Origin: Ahaetulla prasina
Lineage: Eukaryota > Chordata > Lepidosauria > Squamata > Colubridae
Length of the DNA stretch: 64,000 nt
Assembly (NCBI RefSeq): GCF_028640845.1
Contig: NC_080539.1
Location: forward strand, 106,790,554 to 106,854,553
Reading direction: 5' to 3'
Position numbers and translations under genes: made by a program. The notes under the pieces were generated by a model. That model saw only the letters and a list, made by a program, of their open reading frames with translations. It ran no database searches and was not told where the DNA came from. This document shows, in pieces, positions 48,248 to 60,035 of this stretch. Position 1 is the first letter of the stretch; the number at the start of each line of letters is the position of its first letter.

Positions 48248-48955
48248 AGATGTCAAACTCAAGGCCCGTGGGCCAGATCCAGCCTGCGGGGTGCTTAGAT
48301 CCGGCCTGAGGGACCGCCCTGGAAACAGCAAAGGACCAGCCTGCGATGCCTCTGCCAGCAAAAACTGAGCTTGGGAAGCTGCGTGTGGTCCTCCCGAGGG
48401 TTGCAGAAGGCCGTGGCAGCCAAAATAGAATAGAATAGAATTTTTATTGGCCAAGTGTGATTGGACACACAAGGAATTTGTCTTGGTGCATAGAATAGAA
48501 TAGAATAGAATTTTTTTATTGGCCAAGTGTGATTGGACACACAAGGAATTTGTCTTGGTGCATATGCTCTCAGTGTACATAAAAGAAAAGATACGTTCAT
48601 CAAAATACAACATTTACAACACAATTGATGATCAATATATCAATATAAATCATAAGGATTGCCAGCAACAAGTTATAGTCATACAGTCATAAGTGGAAAG
48701 AGATTGGTGATGGGAACTATGAGAAGATTAATAGTAGTGTAGATTCAGTAAATAGTTTAACAGTGTTGATAGAATTATTTGAATCTGAGAATCTGAGAGC
48801 CTGTTTTTGCTGGCAGAGCACTTGGGCCGCCACAGGTGCCACCGACACAAATGACATCAAGCTGGCCATGCTCCCTTGGCCACGCCCCTTGCCCCCCCAC
48901 AAGGTTGAATACAATCCTGATGCAGCCCTCAATGAAACTGAGTTTGACCCCCCTG
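48248..48955. mobile_element. hAT-type MITE ('TCAAACTCAAGGCCCG'), split by LINE sequence
   Basis: Left end GATGTCAAACTCAAGGCCCG; right end AATGAAACTGAGTTTGACCC then CCCTG, inverted relative to each other. Interior GC-rich (GGACCAGCCTG, GGCCACGCCCC). Interrupted at about 48422-48800 by antisense L3-like LINE. Confidence 0.82.
48422..48800 (-). mobile_element. L3-like LINE 3' UTR, antisense, with a duplicated tip
   Basis: The tip (AATAGAAT repeats, TTTTTATTGGCCAAGTGTGA, ACACAAGGAATTTGTCTTGG) occurs twice in the same orientation, at about 48424-48491 and 48492-48562. Only the second continues into the rest of the UTR (TGCTCTCAGTGTACATAAAA...). Confidence 0.9.
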
Positions 48956-49404
48956 AACTAAGACAAGCACTTCCTGAATATTCTTTCATACTGAAGGTTT
49001 TCAAGAATACTGAGTGCAGATGCTTTTTCAGTCATTTGGGAGCATCATGTAACTGATGATAACAAAAGATAAAAAAGAAAAATATTAAAATAACACAGCT
49101 CCCCACTTTAAAACCTTCAGAAAGAGGTGCGCAGCCTGAGACCTCAATTATTTGCTCTCAAAGCATTACTACAAAAATCATCACCAGACTGCAGTTCTGA
49201 ATGATCAAAAAGGCAAGTATTAAATGTAAAATTCGAGATTTTGGAACATGGCCTTGACTTTGAAGCCAGAAATGCACAGTTTTTACTTACCATAAGTCAA
49301 ACTGGAATCTAGAGTAAATAAAAGAATCTATATTTCCATCGGAAGAGGTGGGTATGTGTGAGCAAATGTTTGCATGTAAAATTAAAGCTATTAAAGTCAA
49401 TGCT
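48956..49404. other. No gene or repeat recognised
   Basis: AT-rich DNA. Confidence 0.45.
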
Positions 49405-49856
49405 GTCCACAAGTCAAAAAGAAGGCTGTGAAAATATTTACAGATCTCTCACATCCTGGACATAAACTGTTTCAACTCTTACCCTCAAAACGACACTATA
49501 GAGCACTGCACACCAGAACAACTAGACACAAGAATAAGTTTTTTCCTGAGCGCCATCACTCTGCTAAACAAATAATTCCCTCAACACTGTCAAACTATTT
49601 ACTAAATCTGCATTAATATTAATCTTCTCATCGTTCCCATCCCCCATCTCCTCCCATTTATGACTGTATGACTTGTTGGCGGTATCTTTAAGATTTATAT
49701 TAATTGTTTCCCTATAACTATAATTAAGAATCATACCTTATGATTCTTGACAAATGTATCTTTTCTTTTATATCCTCCGAGAGCGTATGCACCAAGGCAA
49801 ATTCCTTGTGTGTCCAATCACACTTGGCCAATAAAGAATTCTATTCTATTCTGTCC
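49405..49856 (+). mobile_element. L3-like LINE 3' fragment, plus strand
   Basis: The end of the ORF2 C-terminus is readable (HPGHKLFQLLPSKRHYRALH, then RTTRHKNKFFPE), then the same 3' UTR as other copies, ending AATAAAGAATTCTATTCTATTC. Confidence 0.9.
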
Positions 49857-50105
49857 AAGACTACTTAACTGTACCACAGACAAAAGCATTTAATTAGTAA
49901 TACATTTCAGGCAAACAGCACCATCCTTGTGGAAGAACAGAAAAGTAATCTTCTCTGATATTGTGTCTCCCAGAGGTGCTCAGCAGCGACATCTATGATT
50001 CCATGCCAAAATGGTCCAAGAAGTCAACCATCAAAAAATCACCTGACTGAGAAATCTTGCAGGATTGAAAATATCCATCATCAGAGAAGTGTTCTCACTT
50101 TCGCA

Positions 50106-50590
50106 TATTAGAATAGAATAGAATTTTTATTGGCCAAGTGTGATTGGACACACTAGGAGTTTGTCTTGGTGTATATGTTCCCAGTGTACATAAAAGAAAA
50201 GATACGTTCATCAAGGTACAACATTTACAACACAATTGATGGTCAATATATCAATATAAATCATAAGGATTGCCAGCAACAAGTTATAGTCATACAGTCA
50301 TAAATGGAAAGAGATAGGTGATGGGAACTATGAGAAGATTAATAGTAGTGCAGATTCAGTACATAGTTTGACAGTGTTGGTGGAATTATTTGTTTAGCAG
50401 AGTGATGGTCTTCGGGGGAAAACTGTTCTTGTGTCTAGTTGTTCTGGTGTGCAGTGCTCTATAGCGTCGTTTTGAGGGTAGTAGTTGAAACAGTTTATGT
50501 CCAGGATGCGAGGGGTCTGTAAATATTTTCACAACCCTCTTCTTGATTCGTGCATCAACGCTTCTGAATATGTTCAAACTATAGTGAATA
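50106..50590 (-). mobile_element. L3-like LINE 3' fragment, minus strand
   Basis: Starts (plus strand) with AGAATAGAATAGAATTTTTA and runs through the UTR into antisense ORF2 C-terminal sequence (minus strand KIFTDPSHPGHKLFQLLPSK) to about 50590. With 49405-49856 it forms a tail-to-tail inverted pair about 250 bp apart. Confidence 0.9.
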
Positions 50591-51754
50591 GGATTTTTAA
50601 AAAAAATTTTTTTTTTACCTAATCTGGGATAATGTGGAAGAAGGATTAGTTTTACAGTCAGCAAGTCTGGTACACCACATCCGCTTAACCCAAAGGTTTA
50701 GAATTTCTTGCACATATGAAGGCACTAATTGGTGAGGATTAAACTTGTCATATTAAATGTTATGCTCTAGAAACCAAATTTATGGCAAAATGAAGAATAC
50801 TCCTGAGATGTGAGCACCTCTAATGGAAAATGGATATGAACTTTGACTTTGTGTCAGTGTGTCTGGCATCTGAAAATGTTTAAGAGAATCAGATTGTGAA
50901 GTGCTGTCACTTTAGGTTAGAGTCGGTGGTGAACAGCAAATCAGTCGAGCATTTCAAGATAAATGATGTCACTGAAACCAACAGGCAAAAAGCAATACAA
51001 ATATCTTCTTCTCCCTGAGGTTTTTTAAATGCCTAAGTAAAAGAGGAAGAATATGTCCATCAGCATATCTGAGACTAATTGGCACAGGTTTTTCCTCTAT
51101 GGATAAAGACCGAAGGCAGCTCTCTAGCTGTGCTTTGGTTAAACAAACTCCTTGATGACAAGAGCATACTTCAGTGGCAGATATCTTCAGTGTTGTGTTC
51201 CTTTCTTATTAAGCACTTATAAACATAGAATGGGCTGTTGAATGGAGGGAACCTGAAAATGAGACTCCACTAATTTTTTGCATGCAGTGGTTTCAACCAT
51301 CAGAAAAATGACTGGTCTAATGCTGTCACATTTATCAAAGTTTTTAGATTTCAACTGTGGCTTATGCTGGAAATAGTCCCTAACATTGCATTGTATTGCA
51401 CAGAGAAATGTAGAGATTCACAGTACTGTGAATATCTTATAGTTATGTGTTGTGATTTTCCTGGACTGTCATCAACACAACTGGATGGTCATTGTCATTG
51501 GCAGAATCCTGCTATTTTTTATCAGAGTGATCAAAAGCAGCATTGGTTTAAAAGTTCTGCCTCGTTTGGCACTTGTGAAGTGGCCTAACACACAGTAAAA
51601 GGAGGTGGGGATTGTATTGTGATACTACAACACCACTTTTGTCAATCCCTTATCTAGGGATACTGATCCTTGTACGTAGATATAAATGTATAAAAAAGAC
51701 CATGGTGGCAGCTGCATAAATCAGTGTTTTCATGCAAGTGTTTGAATTGCTTCT
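50591..51754. other. No gene or repeat recognised (about 1.2 kb)
   Basis: AT-rich DNA; short frames without motifs. Confidence 0.45.
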
Positions 51755-51875
51755 CTAAAATTTTAGTGGGCCAGATGCATCATGCACTGGCCACGCCAAC
51801 ACCCAGTTTAGCAAAGGAGAAAAAGTCCTGATACGTCACATGACAGTGCAGGTTTGACACCCCCGGTCTACACTA
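51755..51875. mobile_element. Fragment of an hAT-type MITE
   Basis: GGGCCAGATGCATCATGC, GGCCACGCCAACACCCAG and the end GTTTGACACCCCCGGTC resemble the right part of the element at 48248-48955. Confidence 0.55.
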
Positions 51876-51978
51876 AATGGAAGAATCTTTATATATATCA
51901 CACCAGCATGTTCATAGATCATAAAAGGAGATGGAAACCACTATTCTTCCTATCTCCATCTTCAGGGAAGCTCTGCAA

Positions 51979-52287
51979 CAGAAGTGGGTTTCAGCAGGTT
52001 CTGACCAGTTTTGGAGAACCGGTAGCAGAAATTTTGAGTAGTTTGGAGAACCTGTAGTAAAAATTCTGACTGGGCCCGCCCCCAACTATTCTCTGCCTCC
52101 CGAGTCCCAGATGATCGGGAGGAAATGGGGATTTTGCAGTATCCTTCCCCTGGATTGGGGAGGGAATGGAGATTTTACAGTATCCTTCCCCTGCCACGCC
52201 CACCATGCCATGCCCACCAAGCAATGCCATGCCCACCAAGCCACACCCACAGAACCGGTAGTAAAAAAAAATTGAAACCCACCACTG
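51979..52287. mobile_element. MITE-A element, reverse orientation
   Basis: Perfect TSD CTCTGCAA at 51971-51978 and 52288-52295. Ends CAGAAGTGGGTTTCAGCAGG / TTGAAACCCACCACTG. Confidence 0.94.
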
Positions 52288-52295
52288 CTCTGCAA

Positions 52296-53479
52296 GGAAA
52301 CTGAAATCACATTCAGTGAAAAACCATTGATTTCTTACAATTATTTTGTATGAATGGAGGGGTTTCAAGATGGAGGGGCTGGCCTGAAGAATGCTTGAAT
52401 TTTTTTATTTTACATTCTTAAATTTAGATGTGAATAGTCTGCTAGACAGAAGTAACGAAAAATTAGAAGCCAATGCAGAAACGCTAGCAAAGCCTCAATT
52501 TTTTCACTGGCAATGAAGAATGGTAGGATTTGTAAAAAAAAAAAAAGTAGAAGTAGTTCTGTTTTTAAAATGTCTTCATTTGTATGGTGCGCATTAAATC
52601 TGAATCAGTTTGTTTTGAAATTATGGCTTTAACTTAGCAACAATGATGCAGCTTCAGTTATAATTAATTGAAATTATTTCACAGCTGAAATAAGTGTGAT
52701 AGCAATTTTGAGTCTTTAGCACAGAGGAAGATGTGTGTCTGTTTAGTGTTAGTATAACAAAGCCAACTAGAAGGCATGTTAAAAAGTCACTGGTGTGGGG
52801 AGCACAACCATCCAGGGAGAACGTTAATTTAAAAAATGGGGGAAAATATCTCCCTCCAAATCTGCTGATGACAGTAATTCACAAGCTTTCTTTTTATTAA
52901 AAATAAAAAGAAGTTCTTAAAGTCCCTAAAACCTATTATTGCAAGATACGTTTTTTTAAAATAGTGAAACAATAAAGACACTTAAACAAATCCTTTCCAC
53001 TGAATTGTTTCATTTGAGCTGGTGAGTCACTAAGCTATGAGATTGCTTTGTTTGGATTTAGTATGATGTATGAGCTGAACTACTGTGATCTTTAAATTAT
53101 GTTTTTTAGTCTTTGCATCATTTGTGAACTAGATGGCTTGTTGAGTCATCATGGTTCCAGCAAACTGTATCCCACCATCAAATGTGGAAACCAATATGAT
53201 ATTGATGTAATCAAGTTTGAGGCTGTTTTACATGTTACACTTCTCCACTGTTAATTAAGCAACGATATACTCAACTGTTTGTGTGTTTGTGTGTGTGTTC
53301 ACATGACATCCTGAACCATAAAGGAGCTACGCAAATCTAAAAATTGCTTGATTTGTTTTGGCTCAGAGTGCTGTGAAAACAGCCACATGCTTGGATTGTT
53401 ATTCTTAAGTCTTTATAAAGTTTACTACAAGGTAATGTTCTCATCCTCTCATCTTTATTTTGTACGACTCCAGATGACA
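52296..53479. other. No gene or repeat recognised (about 1.2 kb)
   Basis: AT-rich DNA; short (GT)n run near 53279-53300. Confidence 0.45.
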
Positions 53480-53640
53480 TGCATAATGCTCCACCTCCTG
53501 TTTTATCCACAACAATCCTATGAGATGGGGTGGGTTAAGAGAGAAAGACTTAAGTCGCCCAACTGGCTTTCATGCTTAAGGGAGGATAAAATTCATTGTC
53601 TCCAGTTTCTAGTCCAGCACCTTAATCACTTTTTATTTTA
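53480..53640 (-). mobile_element. SINE-3 copy, minus strand
   Basis: CCCAACTGGCTTTCATGCTT, TTTCTAGTCCAGCACCTTAA: the complement of the SINE-3 head and body at 56747-56890. Confidence 0.6.
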
Positions 53641-54219
53641 ATTTGAAAGCACAGGTTTTCTAAAAACCTTTCTTTTTGTGATTCTGTAATATTTAGGCTA
53701 AGCACTACAGAAAAAGCTAACTCTTTACTCCATCAGGTGAGATCAGCCTGAATTTTGCGTGTTTTGTTTTGTATGCTACCAATTAAGCTGTATAATCCAT
53801 GTTTTAGGTCTCACCAATTATGCTGTATCATCCAGCGGGACCCAGAAAGCATGATTTTTTTTCCTTTGTATCTGCCTGCTGCAGTAATATACCCCCCTCT
53901 TGTTCTGACCTAGGCTTCCTGAGACAGTAAAAAGCACACAATTAGTCCCCAAAACCCTCTTTCTATTTCAACGGCTATGAATTATGTTCATTCACAGCCC
54001 ATAATGGGTTACAAATAATTTGTAAAGAGTCCAACTGAAGTCTGCCACAGTCCTTTGGGATAAGGCTGATAAGCACCCACTTTTATCTCCCTTGAGATGC
54101 TGCCAAAGTCCTAATTGGCAATTAGCTTTTCAAGGTCACACGGAGCACAGAGTCAAAATGGAGCTTCAGAATTTAAACCGACCAGAACGAACAAAGTTGC
54201 TTCCTGCAAAGGCTCACGT
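53641..54219. other. No gene or repeat recognised
   Basis: Unique-looking DNA. Confidence 0.4.
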
Positions 54220-54224
54220 GCTTT

Positions 54225-55152
54225 TGCTCCTCCTTTATGTCTTTAGGAGGGGCCAATCATCTCCAAGCCCTACTCCCTTTTGTCTTAACTGTTCTTGCCT
54301 TCTGGCAGCTTTGTGCATGCGTGCACTGGGAACAGTGGCTCCCGAGTGACACCTATCCTGCGCAGGCTGCACTGGCTACCTGTGGCCTTCCGGGTGCGCT
54401 TCAAGGTATTGGTGAACGTCTTTAAAGCGCTCCATGGCATAGGGCCGGGTTACTTACGGGATCGCCTGCTGCTACCGAATACCTCTCACCGACCCGTGCG
54501 CTCTCACAGAGAGGGACTCCTCGGGGTGCCGTCGGCGCGACAGTGTCATCTGGCGACACCCAGGGGAAGGGCCTTCTCTGTGGGGGCTCCCGCCCTCTGG
54601 AACGAACTCCCCCCAGGACTTCGTCAACTTCGGACCTCAACCTTTCGCATGAGCTCAAAACTCACTTATTTATTTGCGCTGGACTGGGTTAGCTTTTTAT
54701 GGGTTCTTAATTGGGTTTTATCGATGGGTTTTTAATGGGTTTTTAATGGGTTTTTAATGGGTTTTATTATTTGCTAAATTTTAATTGCGGCCAAATTGAA
54801 TAAGTTTTTTAGTGGTATTTTAATAGTATTTATTTTGTAATAGGAATGTTTATTTTATCTGGCTGTAAACCGCCCTGAGTCCTTCGGGAGAAGGGCGGTA
54901 TAAAAATTTAAATAATAAATAATAAATAAATAAATAAATATAAACAGGCTCCCCCTATTCCTCTGCCTTGCTGCCAACTCTGGAGGCTCCAGAGGCAGCA
55001 CATAATCCCAGATGGCCCTGGTCCTCTCTGCCTCTGACACAGAGCCCTCATCTGAGCCTTCCCCAGACTCCAGGACTGGCCCATGTTCCTCTTCACCCCC
55101 CTCACTGTCCAACTCTGCTGCCAGCTCCGCAGGCCACTGATGGACCACAACA
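54225..55152 (-). mobile_element. LTR copy (minus strand) split by an L2-like LINE
   Basis: Left piece about 54225-54335 (AGGAGGGGCCAATCATCTCC, CTTCTGGCAGCTTTGTGC). Right piece 54943-55152 ends GGACCACAACA. The minus-strand frame from the LTR edge reads HQWPAELAAELDSEGGEEEH. The poly-A side is missing or unrecognised, and no TSD was found. Confidence 0.78.
54336..54942 (+). mobile_element. 5'-truncated L2-like LINE inside the LTR
   Basis: C-terminal ORF2 codes (TPILRRLHWLPVAFRVRFK, RPVRSHREGLLGVPSAR, GAPALWNELPPGLRQL), then a T-rich UTR with tandem GGGTTTTTAAT, hairpin CCGCCCTGAGTCCTTCGG...AGAAGGGCGG and (AAAT)n tail. TSD AACAG at 54331-54335 and 54943-54947. Confidence 0.9.
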
Positions 55153-55800
55153 CTCCTCCTCAAATCCAGATGACTTCCACTTAGTGACATTCAGAAAGCT
55201 ATTAAAGACCTGACTGTTTTCCTAGGTCAGTGTGATCACTGAGCCCCCCAATCAGATGGGCTTTTCTTTATTTATATGTTTCTTTGACTTGATATCTTTT
55301 TCAATGTTCTTCTCTTTTAAAATTGTAAGCCCTCTAGAGTTGTTCACAGTTGGTGACCTCTCAATTGTATACATAAAATATTAAAACTCTGGTAGCCGTC
55401 TGGATTTTTGCAGCCCTGATATGACAGCCATAATTGTAGAACAAGAAGCCACTCCATTCAAATGTAGGATCATGACTTTTGAACCTGTATTAAAAAATAT
55501 ATATAGCTCTATTCTAGAGCAATCATACCAACAGGTGTAAAGAGCTCCAATGTCAAAACTCTATTATAATCAATGTACTATTCTAGCACATATGCTTCTA
55601 TACAGTTTAGAATCTTACATAATGAAGGTTCCACAGATGAGAGTCTCAATTTACTGTGTTTTTTTCCACTTCCACTACAGCAGATCCTTTACAAAGTAAA
55701 TGAGGACAGTACAAGGCAAGTACTGTGTCAGCATGTTCTGAGCCATTCCCTCATAAACATTATTATATACCACTTAGTAATGAGTCCTTGAGCTACCACT
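55153..55800. other. No gene recognised; weak exon-like signal
   Basis: AT-rich. A strong-looking acceptor at 55656-55680 precedes 35 bp ending in AAG|GCAAGT (see rejected items). Confidence 0.4.
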
Positions 55801-56280
55801 CCTGTATTGTTTGTTTGTTTATTTGGGTCAGAAGCATCACAATTAAAACAAGGCATACTATATGACATAATATTTAAAATATAAAGTACAAGATTAAAAT
55901 ATGGACAAATTAAACAGATCTTGCCCAGAAACTAGGAATACCGTATTAATTGTGATTTGTTGTGCTGTCCTGACGTTCTCAAGTCTACACTGATCGGGGT
56001 GCAAAGGGCAGGTATATATATATGTTGTTGTCTGCATGTCACCACAATCGCAAAGAGCAGATGCAACCAGATAGCCCCATTTGTTCAGAGTATCTCTGGA
56101 TCTTGTTGTACCCATGCGCAGTCTCTTCCATACTTCCCAGCTTTCATCAGACCCAGGTGGCAGCTCCTCCACTGGCTTCATCCAATGTTATTTTTTGTAG
56201 CTTTCCATATGCTTTCAAATTCTTCAAAGTCTTCCATCAACCTAAGGAAGATTTTCCTAGATTTTAGCCTCTGCTGAGCT
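55801..56280 (-). mobile_element. Unassigned LINE 3' end, minus strand
   Basis: On the minus strand: end of an ORF2, a UTR with TATGCCTTGTTTTAATTGTG and GCTTCTGACCCAAATAAAC, then a CAAACAAACAA tail. The same 3' end (TATGCCTTATTTTAACTGTG, CTTCTGACACAATAAATAAA) occurs at 63554-63792. Clade not recognised. Confidence 0.72.
55894..56181 (-). pseudogene. C-terminus of a LINE ORF2, with Cys/His motif
   Basis: Open for 95 codons. Contains LPPGSDESWEVWKRLRMGTT, DTLNKWGYLVASALCDCGD and YTCPLHPDQC. The pattern C-x-C-G ... C-P followed by H/C fits the zinc-knuckle-like end found in several LINE ORF2 proteins, where it helps bind nucleic acid. The Leu/His normally before the CP pair appears altered (TTTYIYTCP). 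It lacks RT and endonuclease, so it is a fragment. Confidence 0.6.
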
Positions 56281-56746
56281 GATTGTAGGCCATAGAGAGA
56301 GTGTTGTCTAGATATTGATGATTTGAGTCCCTCTCTCTATCTATATATGCTGCTGCTTCTCTGCAAACAGCAGGCAGGGCAATGCCAGCTAGGTAGTAGC
56401 TCTTATCTAGAGGGGTAGGTTTAAGGCATCAGGCATCTCATTATACCAATCCTGTATTGATATAATGAGATGCCTGAAGTATGAAATGAAGTAGAAAAGT
56501 GAGGTTACCATATAAGAGCTACAGTATATCAGAGCTTCATTTATTTATATCTAATTTTATACAGTAGATGTAGCTTTCTGATCATACGACAAAATGTCTC
56601 CTTTCTTTCCTACAAAAACTACACCCAAGTCTATTCTGCAAATTCTTCCAAATTTTCAGCAAATTTTAGATAGACGAGCTCAGAGATTGTAAGTGAAATC
56701 CGCCACCTATACTGGTGGAGAGTCATTAGATTTCATAGACAGCCAT
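56281..56746. other. No gene or repeat recognised
   Basis: May include more of the upstream part of the minus-strand LINE; not readable. Confidence 0.4.
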
Positions 56747-56890
56747 TAGTTTGGTCTAATGGCTAAGACACCATGCTAGAAAGTGGAGATTTCAAGTCCT
56801 GCCTTAGCCATGAAAGTCAGCTGAATAATTACACTTTGTCTTATCCCAACCCATCTCACAGAATTATTGTTGGGAAAATAGGAGGAGGAA
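56747..56890 (+). mobile_element. tRNA-headed SINE (SINE-3)
   Basis: Head TTTGGTCTAATGGCTAAGAC (A box) and TTTCAAGTCCTGCC (weak B box), body GCCATGAAAGTCAGCTG, CCCAACCCATCTCACAG, then GAAAATAGGAGGAGG. It is followed at once by an L2-like LINE. Confidence 0.7.
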
Positions 56891-56892
56891 TA

Positions 56893-57567
56893 TGCACGGT
56901 CACTCACGCCCTCGTCACTTCTCGCCTGGACTACTGCAATGCTCTCTACATGGGGCTCCCCTTGAGGAGCACCCGGAGGCTTCAGTTGGTCCAGAATGCA
57001 GCTGCGCGGGTGATAGAGGGAGCCACTCGTGGCTCCCATATAACACCAATCCTGCGCAGGCTGCACTGGCTACCTGTAGTCTTCCGGGTGCATTTCAAGG
57101 TGTTGGTTATCACCTTTAAAGCGCTCCATGGCATAGGACCGGGATATCTTCGGGACCGCCTTCTGCTACCACATGCCTCCCACCGACCGGTACGCTTCCA
57201 TAGAGAGGGTCTCCTCAGGGTGCCGTCAGCCAAACAGTGTCGGCTGGCGACCCCCAGGGGGAGAGCCTTCTCTGTGGGGGCACCTATCCTAACGAGCTTC
57301 CCCCAGGACTTCGACAACTTCCTGACCTCCGGACTTTTCGCCGCAAGCTGAAGACGTACCTATTCTTTCGAGCAGGACTGGCTTGATAGGGGTTTTTAAT
57401 TCGGTTTTAAATGGGGTTATTTTATATTATGTATTTTATATTTAAATTTAGGCCACATTGAATAAGTTTTTTAAATAGTTTTTATTGTAATATATTGTAT
57501 TGTTTTTATTTGGCTGTTCACCGCCCTGAGTCCTTCGGGAGAAGGGCGGTATAAAAATTAAATTATT

Positions 57568-57633
<66 letters not shown>
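56893..57633 (+). mobile_element. 5'-truncated L2-like LINE with an (ATG)n tail
   Basis: Codes HALVTSRLDYCNALYMGLPL, TPILRRLHWLPVVFRVHFK and RPVRFHREGLLRVPSAK; a deletion after GAPI shifts the frame near 57285. The same 3' hairpin as at 3069 follows (about 57521-57550), but the tail is ATG repeats instead of AAAT. Confidence 0.92.
57570..57633. repeat. (ATG)n microsatellite at the LINE tail
   Basis: About 21 pure triplets directly following the LINE 3' end. Confidence 0.97.
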
Positions 57634-59831
57634 TCTTGAATGTGTTTGTAGGCTCGAGTTACTGGTAAAAGTAACAAAGGCAGGGTATAAATAAATAGTT
57701 AATATTTCCAATAAATAATGCCATCAATGGTTTATGTTATTAAATCACAATTTTCTTTTCCATGCTTTTGCAATTCATTTCTGTTCTTTTTATACATGAT
57801 ATTAAGGAACTCAACACTTTGAGACTAGCAATTCCCTTTCCTCTCAGAAATCTGCATATAAAAGTCTTGACATAATGTAATATGCTTCAAGTGATCATAA
57901 AAGTTGCCATCTTATTTGAAATGCTGACCCTGAACACAATTCTCACCTCCAGTGATTAGACAGAAAAAATCCATCTACTGTATTCTAGAGCCTTTAAGGT
58001 AATCCTTCCATTTTAAAGGTAAATTACTGAGGAGAAATCAAAACTCCCTTTCAGGTAATTAATACTAATAAATAATTACTAGCAGAATGGAGGATGGCAT
58101 CTTGTTGTTCAACTAACAAGCTCTTGAATAAAGATTATAACCTTCTATAAAAGGCATAGAAATGGAATGCATAACATACCTGTAATAGCTTTAACACTGT
58201 CTCCAGAATATATGAAGAAGAAACAAAACCGTATTATAGGACTATAATAGGTAAAGATGACTTAAAATCATGCTCAATTCCCAAAGTTGCTGTGTAGTTT
58301 TCTTGAAACAATTCACTATTATCTCTTTCTAGCTTGTCATTTTCAACTTAGTCCAGCTTACTGCTGCGCTATTTCTTGATAATCTTCCATAGGAGTGCTA
58401 ATTGAGCCTAACCTTACTTAGCGTCCAAGCCCAGTCAACTAACTATTGCTAGCTGTGATAAGTTTAATAAAACTTACAAAGAAGAGTATGACTCTCATTG
58501 ATTCAATCTGATATCAGCTAGTTTAAATTTGCCTAGCTTATCCATTTTCATACGTGCGTAGTATTACAATGCTTGCTACCGGAGGAAGGCCAAATTCAGT
58601 TCTATAATTATGTAAAATATTAGTAGAAGTATTGTTCAATTGAAAGCAATTAACGCTTTAGCTCTTCTGAGATGGCCAATGGCTTGTTTTTTTTTATTTA
58701 TAAAATCCTAACTTATGTATTTAATAAAGATCTTTTTTACTGTGTAATAAAGGCGCTTAATAATTATGCAAGTTACATTTCTAGACAAAATATATTAATC
58801 AGACTCAGAACTGCAAGAAAGCATTATCATGGAAATTATAATTATTGTAACAGCTGGATTCCCTTACGATTCTTCAGAGTGTTGTTAAATCCAACATGAA
58901 AAAGAAAGTCAAAATCTTAACTAATTCGAACAGTCACCAAATGAACTGTTGCAAGTCGAGGACTATACCTGGGTTATATTTCTGTATTAGAAAACCTGTC
59001 AGTTTCTCCATCATTCACTCGGCATAATGCAGAGCCTATCATGACAGACAGACCGGCTAAGGAGGTGTTAAAGCAGAAACAAATAGCTGGCTCATGTTGC
59101 TAGTAATTTTTGGCATCAGCTAATGGCCTCCTGTAGCATTTTAGCTCACATCTGGTGCTGGAAGCAAAAAACTCATTGCAAGATACAGATCTAATATAAA
59201 TCAGCACAGAGAGACACAGCCCACAACTGGGCTTGTCAGTTTATATCTGCCTTTAGATTTTAATTATCCCTTCCGTCAGACGTGACAGGTTGTAACCTGG
59301 AGAATCAAATAATATACATAAAGCCCTCAAAAGCTTTGAAAATGTCAAAACACAGTGAGTTAAAAAGCTAACCTGGGAGTCAGTTTGTATAATAACAAGA
59401 AGGGAGAAAAAAATGTCTCCATCCCACAGACTGCTGTTCAATTATATTTTTATGAATAACGGTGATGGTGAGAGAAGAATGCAAGATTGGTGGGGGGAGC
59501 AGTTGAAAACAAGGCTGCCCTCTGAAAAGTTCACACCATTGAATGAAGTCAAATTGCATCTATAAACTATATTAGGATGCTGATGTATCTCTAGAAATTT
59601 GATTAAACTCAGTGCAAACAATGTGTGAATTATTGAAAAGCCTTTTGAGGAAACAAAACAGGACATTCGTTCTTAAATGTATAGCAGCTCAGTTCAAGGT
59701 TCTCGTTTCCATCATATTGAATATTTATATTTTATAACAGCATATACCAACCTATTAGTCAGCCCAGCTCTTCAAGTCATACAGAGGAAATATACTTGTG
59801 TGAACTTTCATGGTCGATATCAATGAACTTG
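57634..59831. other. No gene recognised (about 2.2 kb); half a MITE-E at 58927-58972
   Basis: AT-rich DNA. GAACTGTTGCAAGTCGAGGA at about 58942 is the right end of MITE-E. Nothing else recognised. Confidence 0.45.
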
Positions 59832-60035
59832 TTAGTTGCGAAGTTGTGTCTGACTCATCACGACCCCATGGATGATGTTCCTCCAGGCCTTCCTATCCTC
59901 TACCATCCTCTGGAGTCCATTTAAGTTCACGCCTACTGCTTCAGGGACTCCATCCAGCCACCTCGTTCTCTGTTGTCCCCTTCTTCTTTTGCCCTCAATC
60001 TTTCCCAGCATTAGGCTCTTCATCCATGAACTACT
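59832..60035 (-). mobile_element. Bov-B (RTE) LINE 3' end, minus strand
   Basis: Minus strand carries the ORF2 C-terminal end (KSLMLGKIEGKRRRGQQRTR, WLDGVPEAVGVNL, VEDRKAWRNIIHGV, QTQLRN) and the tip GACACAACTTCGCAACTAAC. Horizontal spread of Bov-B among squamates and ruminants is established knowledge. Confidence 0.9.

Noticed and set aside
55681..55715. Possible 35-bp microexon: strong acceptor, end AAG|GCAAGT (GC-AG intron)
   Set aside because: Very short, needs a rare donor type, no partner exon or recognisable peptide.
57448..57711. Minus-strand frame with a polyhistidine run
   Set aside because: It is the (ATG)n microsatellite read in one frame.
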